DNA from: Desulfobacca acetoxidans DSM 11109
GTDB lineage: Bacteria > Desulfobacterota > Desulfobaccia > Desulfobaccales > Desulfobaccaceae
Reading direction: 5' to 3'
Length of the DNA stretch: 64,000 nt
NCBI RefSeq assembly: GCF_000195295.1
Contig: NC_015388.1
Coordinates: 1,054,001-1,118,000 of the forward strand
Shown piece by piece: positions 61,357 to 64,000 of this stretch (positions within the stretch are counted from its first letter, which is position 1; each line of letters begins with the position of its first letter). The notes beneath the pieces are model-generated. The model did no database searches, was not told the DNA's origin, and saw only the letters and a program-made list of their open reading frames with translations. Position numbers and translations under genes: made by a program.

Positions 61357-61384
61357 AATATAGCAAGAATCTCTGGTTTTTCAA
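61357..61384 (-). promoter_or_regulatory. Promoter close to the split-kinase start
   Basis: TTGAAA (61384-61379), 16 bases, TATATT (61362-61357). The ATG is 10 bases after the -10 box, leaving a 5' leader of only about 3-4 bases and no SD. Confidence 0.5.
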
Positions 61385-61676
61385 GGTTTTTTTGCTGAGG
61401 CCCGGTAATGCCGGTATCTGCGGTTCCAAGATGTCTGCTGATTATATTTGACAATTCGGTGCAATTATGGTATGGGAAGGCAATTTGTAAGCGTTGGGTC
61501 ATCAGTTCCCGGCCGTTTGCTGATGATTAATTGTGACTGGTGAGTCCAGAGAACATGCTGCCATGCTAGAAATAACCCCCCCCAATTCTCGGATCACACA
61601 CACAACTGATACCTTAACGCCTTACGATCATTAATCTTGGCTAGTTCGTGGTGGTAAGATGCAATATAAACTGGTG

Positions 61677-61711
61677 AAAAGGGAAAGGCGGCAGCGTCTT
61701 TCCCTTTTTTT
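61677..61711 (+). terminator. Terminator-like hairpin in the cold-shock gene leader
   Basis: AAAAGGGAAAG (61677-61687) / CTTTCCCTTTT (61698-61708), 11-bp stem with a T run, about 70 bases before the cold-shock ATG. It could end an upstream transcript or attenuate the gene at normal temperature. Confidence 0.65.
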
Positions 61712-61781
61712 CAGCCGATGGCCCTTATCCTTGCCCCTAGCCAAACGTTTTAACCTGGTATTGGTGTTATAAGGAGGAGCA

Positions 61782-61985
61782 ATGAAGTACAGAGGCAAAG
61801 TTAAGTTTTTTAACGAAAGCAAAGGCTGGGGGTTTATCAAACAGGACGATGGGCCGGAGGTCTTTGTACACTACTCCAACATTCAATCCAAAGGATTTCG
61901 CACGCTGAAGGAAAATGAAGAGGTCGAGTTTGAACTAAGCGAAGGTGCCAAAGGGCCACAGGCAATTAATGTTGTTAAATTGTAA
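61782..61985 (+). CDS. Cold-shock protein
   Basis: 67 residues, a single cold-shock OB fold: [20 protein letters not shown] (5-24) with RNP1 KGWGFI and RNP2 VFVHYS. Binds single-stranded RNA/DNA and melts structures. Strong SD AAGGAGGAG. Flanked by an upstream hairpin and its own terminator. Confidence 0.95.
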   Translation: MKYRGKVKFFNESKGWGFIKQDDGPEVFVHYSNIQSKGFRTLKENEEVEFELSEGAKGPQAINVVKL

Positions 61986-62010
61986 CTGCTAACATTTGTC
62001 TTGCGGAAAA

Positions 62011-62035
62011 GGGCGCTGGCCGGCGCCCTTTTTTT
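62011..62035 (+). terminator. Terminator of the cold-shock gene
   Basis: GGGCGC (62011-62016) / GCGCCC (62023-62028), 6-base loop, followed by seven T. Confidence 0.9.
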
Positions 62036-62044
62036 GTCGGCCGC

Positions 62045-62833
62045 TTACCAGGGCCAGTGAGCGGCAAGATAGGTGAGCGATGGCTGCAGGCTGTTTTCGT
62101 GATGCGGCTCCAGTGTAATAATCGGCCGTTGCCGGGCATTGGTAAAATATGCCAGGATACCGGGAAACGGAACGATCCCCGCTCCTAAGGCCAGGTGGTC
62201 ATCGTTAACGCCATGATTGTCATGCAGGTGAAGCTGTCCTACCAGCGGTCCCAGGGTTTCTAACCACCCCTGGAAGTCCCCCCCGCCAAAGGCCTGCAGG
62301 TGCCCTACATCCAAACAGAATCCGACCTTGACTCCCCGGAGCCGCGTTAGCAACTCCTTGATAAGCTGCGGTTCCGTTTCATAGACATTCTCTAGGGTCA
62401 AAAGCGTTCCCTGGCGAGCCGCCTGATCGGCCAGAGGCGCCCACGTGCCAATACTGTGGTCCAGCCAGCGGTCTTCCAGCCCTTGATAATGACGGCTCTC
62501 ATAACCGATATGACAGACAATGCTGCGTGCCTGAAATATATCCAGTTGATCGAAAGCATCCTGGAGCCGGGAACGGCTGGCAGCCAGAATCTTGGCATCG
62601 AGCGCCCCCGGTACCAGATCCTGAAACGGGGCGTGCAAGGTGATGCTCAAACCGGCCTTATGAAACATATCCGCAACCTTGGCAAAATCCCGTTGAGAAA
62701 AACAGTCCAGGCTGCTGGCGTCCAGACCGATTTCCGGATTCAGACCCTGCTCGAGAAACAGAGGTAGATAGCGCTCCCATAACATGCTGAAAGGAGCGTT
62801 TACCTGCACCTGGGCTTTGACTATCCCAATCAT
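62045..62833 (-). CDS. Sugar phosphate isomerase/epimerase-like TIM-barrel protein
   Basis: 262 residues, AP endonuclease 2/xylose isomerase-like barrel. SITLHAPFQDL, TLTLENVYETEPQLI, FCLDVGHLQAFG and LHLHDNHGVNDDHLALGAG carry the metal-binding Glu, Asp, His residues. Reaction unknown. Confidence 0.85.
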   Translation of the reverse strand: MIGIVKAQVQVNAPFSMLWERYLPLFLEQGLNPEIGLDASSLDCFSQRDFAKVADMFHKAGLSITLHAPFQDLVPGALDAKILAASRSRLQDAFDQLDIFQARSIVCHIGYESRHYQGLEDRWLDHSIGTWAPLADQAARQGTLLTLENVYETEPQLIKELLTRLRGVKVGFCLDVGHLQAFGGGDFQGWLETLGPLVGQLHLHDNHGVNDDHLALGAGIVPFPGILAYFTNARQRPIITLEPHHENSLQPSLTYLAAHWPW

Positions 62834-62860
62834 CTCTGCACCTTGCCCGCTAGACCCGCC

Positions 62861-63268
62861 CTAGTGGGCATGTTGACAGAGTTCTATCAGCACCCCGTGC
62901 GTGGCCTTAGGATGAATGAAAGCGATTTTGGCCCCATGGGCGCCCTCCCGGGGTTTCTCGTCGATCAATTTGACGCCGGCGGCCTTGAGTTCCTCCAAGG
63001 CTGATTCTAAATCCTCTACCTCAAAAGCGACGTGATGGATTCCCTCACCGTTTTTCTCAATGTATTTGGCTACCGCACTCTCGGGGCTGGTAGCCAGCAA
63101 CAACTCAATATTGGTCTCTCCGACTTTAAAGAAGCTGACTTTCACCTTCTGAGATTCTACCACCTCCTCATGGTGACCTTCTAATTGCAGGTTTTCTCCG
63201 TAAAGCTTCTTAACCGGCTCCAGTTCTTTGACCGCGATGCCCAGATGGGAGATACATTTAATTTTCAT
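62861..63268 (-). CDS. mce: Methylmalonyl-CoA epimerase
   Basis: 135 residues, VOC fold. [11 protein letters not shown] (with metal His), [22 protein letters not shown] and IELCQHAH give the metal ligands. Interconverts (R)- and (S)-methylmalonyl-CoA in propionate metabolism. SD GGAGG. The mutase genes are not in the window. Confidence 0.92.
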   Translation of the reverse strand: MKIKCISHLGIAVKELEPVKKLYGENLQLEGHHEEVVESQKVKVSFFKVGETNIELLLATSPESAVAKYIEKNGEGIHHVAFEVEDLESALEELKAAGVKLIDEKPREGAHGAKIAFIHPKATHGVLIELCQHAH

Positions 63269-63610
63269 GAGTCCAATCCTCCGTTAAAAGTTTAAGTTCT
63301 CGGTTTGTGCGTTTAGGGGAAAGGTGGGATTCCCTGTCCCTCAGGCTATTCTTGAAGTCGCCAGGTGTAGTTCAAGTTTTTAGGCTAGCATGATTTCGGC
63401 CAAAAACTTCCAACTATTGCCCAAATACCTATTTTTTTTCACCTTTGTAATACTTTTTGTGGTAAAATGAGTTATGTTCGGTTGTTTGGGCGAGGTCTGT
63501 CTCTGACTGCCAACCTGCGATGAAATTATACACATTTGGTTGTAAGGTTTCAGCATTAAAAAGCGGCCCGGATAAGTAGCCCTCCCCGGAAAACCGTTAT
63601 TTTCTTTTTC
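63269..63610. other. Intergenic region before mfd
   Basis: Divergent promoter region of mce and mfd. Nothing recognisable beyond T-rich stretches at ~63430-63465. Confidence 0.4.
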
Positions 63611-64000
63611 ATGCCCGATAATACGGTACGATTATATCAACTGCTGATGGCGGTTGAACCACGGCAGACGCCGCTGGAGCTTTATGGCCTGTCCCCGGCG
63701 GCCGCAAGCCTGACACTGGTCCGGCTCTGGCGCGAACTTCATCGCCCGATCTTGCTGGTAACTCCTTCGACCGGACAACAGGTCAGTTTCTATGGTGACT
63801 TGAAGTTCTTTCTGTCCGGCTGTCAGGAGGTTGTTTCCTCCGACGCCAGCACCTCGCCGCTCTATATCTTCCCGGAACATGAAAACTTGCCGTTTGTCGA
63901 ACTGACGCCGGATTGCAAAACTGCCAGTCACCGTCTAGCAGCCGCTTATGCTCTGTCAGCCCGAATCAATATGCCAATCATCACCGCAACCCCGGCGGCT
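63611..64000 (+). CDS. mfd: Transcription-repair coupling factor Mfd, N-terminal part
   Basis: 130 residues up to the right edge. Pattern of the UvrB-homology module: PILLVTPSTGQQVSFYGDLKFFL, then LYIFPEHENLPFVELTP and RLAAAYALS, where Mfd has its PaddLPyE-like strand. No strong SD before the ATG at 63611. Mfd removes stalled RNA polymerase and recruits UvrA. Confidence 0.8.
   Translation, partial: MPDNTVRLYQLLMAVEPRQTPLELYGLSPAAASLTLVRLWRELHRPILLVTPSTGQQVSFYGDLKFFLSGCQEVVSSDASTSPLYIFPEHENLPFVELTPDCKTASHRLAAAYALSARINMPIITATPAA

Overview
The window looks like a chromosome segment of an anaerobic, Gram-negative, GC-moderate bacterium. The best guess is a sulfate-reducing or syntrophic member of the Desulfobacterota (Desulfobacca-like). 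This is inferred from gene content: a small siroheme sulfite-reductase-like protein, an HdrA/HdrA-MvhD/polyferredoxin module, CooC, SelA, methylmalonyl-CoA epimerase, FmdE, and a lipid A/heptose gene run. No rRNA or marker gene is present to fix the taxonomy. Many genes use TTG or GTG starts, and intergenic regions carry several families of short modular repeats.

Layout. 1-7380: accessory island with a type I restriction-modification locus (hsdM, fic, a second hsdM 3' tail, hsdS off the left edge), an unknown membrane protein and an IS1634-type insertion sequence, next to tRNA-His. 7545-10564: sulfite-reductase-like protein, a hibernation-factor/cold-shock fusion, AmrS-type radical SAM enzyme and a Spy-like periplasmic protein. 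10999-16084: three-gene electron-transfer operon. 16375-18847: selA, then remnants of mocA, xdhC and an amidohydrolase. 19005-24835: PhoU-like protein, kinase, tandem repeats, tpx, then aroF-aroB behind a leader peptide and attenuator. 24903-26717: ClC channel.

26882-36111 is a lasso-peptide gene cluster: a nucleotidyltransferase, three tandem precursors (one out of frame by a single base at a C7 tract), and on the opposite strand an HprK-like kinase, sulfotransferase, B1 (PqqD-like), B2 (transglutaminase-like protease), a PRMT-like methyltransferase and the asparagine-synthase-like cyclase. Both intact precursors have a 50-residue leader with a W-x-x-P-x-L motif and Thr at -2. Their cores start with Ala, carry Asp at position 8 and end in Ser.

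36414-51477 is mostly housekeeping: ilvA, rpoZ, a 62-codon Cys-rich gene with an in-frame UGA and SECIS-like hairpin, thioesterase, FMN reductase, then lpxA, a glycosyltransferase, Trm112-like protein, two heptosyltransferases, gmhB, lpxK and msbA (lipopolysaccharide assembly), and fmdE-tatC. 51966-53660 is a mobile-element graveyard with a transposase fragment, a resolvase lacking its middle and a frameshifted HU gene. 53682-64000 holds a macrodomain protein, cooC, NUDIX, site-2 protease, pseudouridine synthase, trpS, a split kinase pair, a cold-shock gene, a TIM-barrel protein, mce and the start of mfd.

The main items to follow up are the lasso cluster, the aromatic-amino-acid attenuator of aroF, and the possible selenoprotein beside rpoZ.
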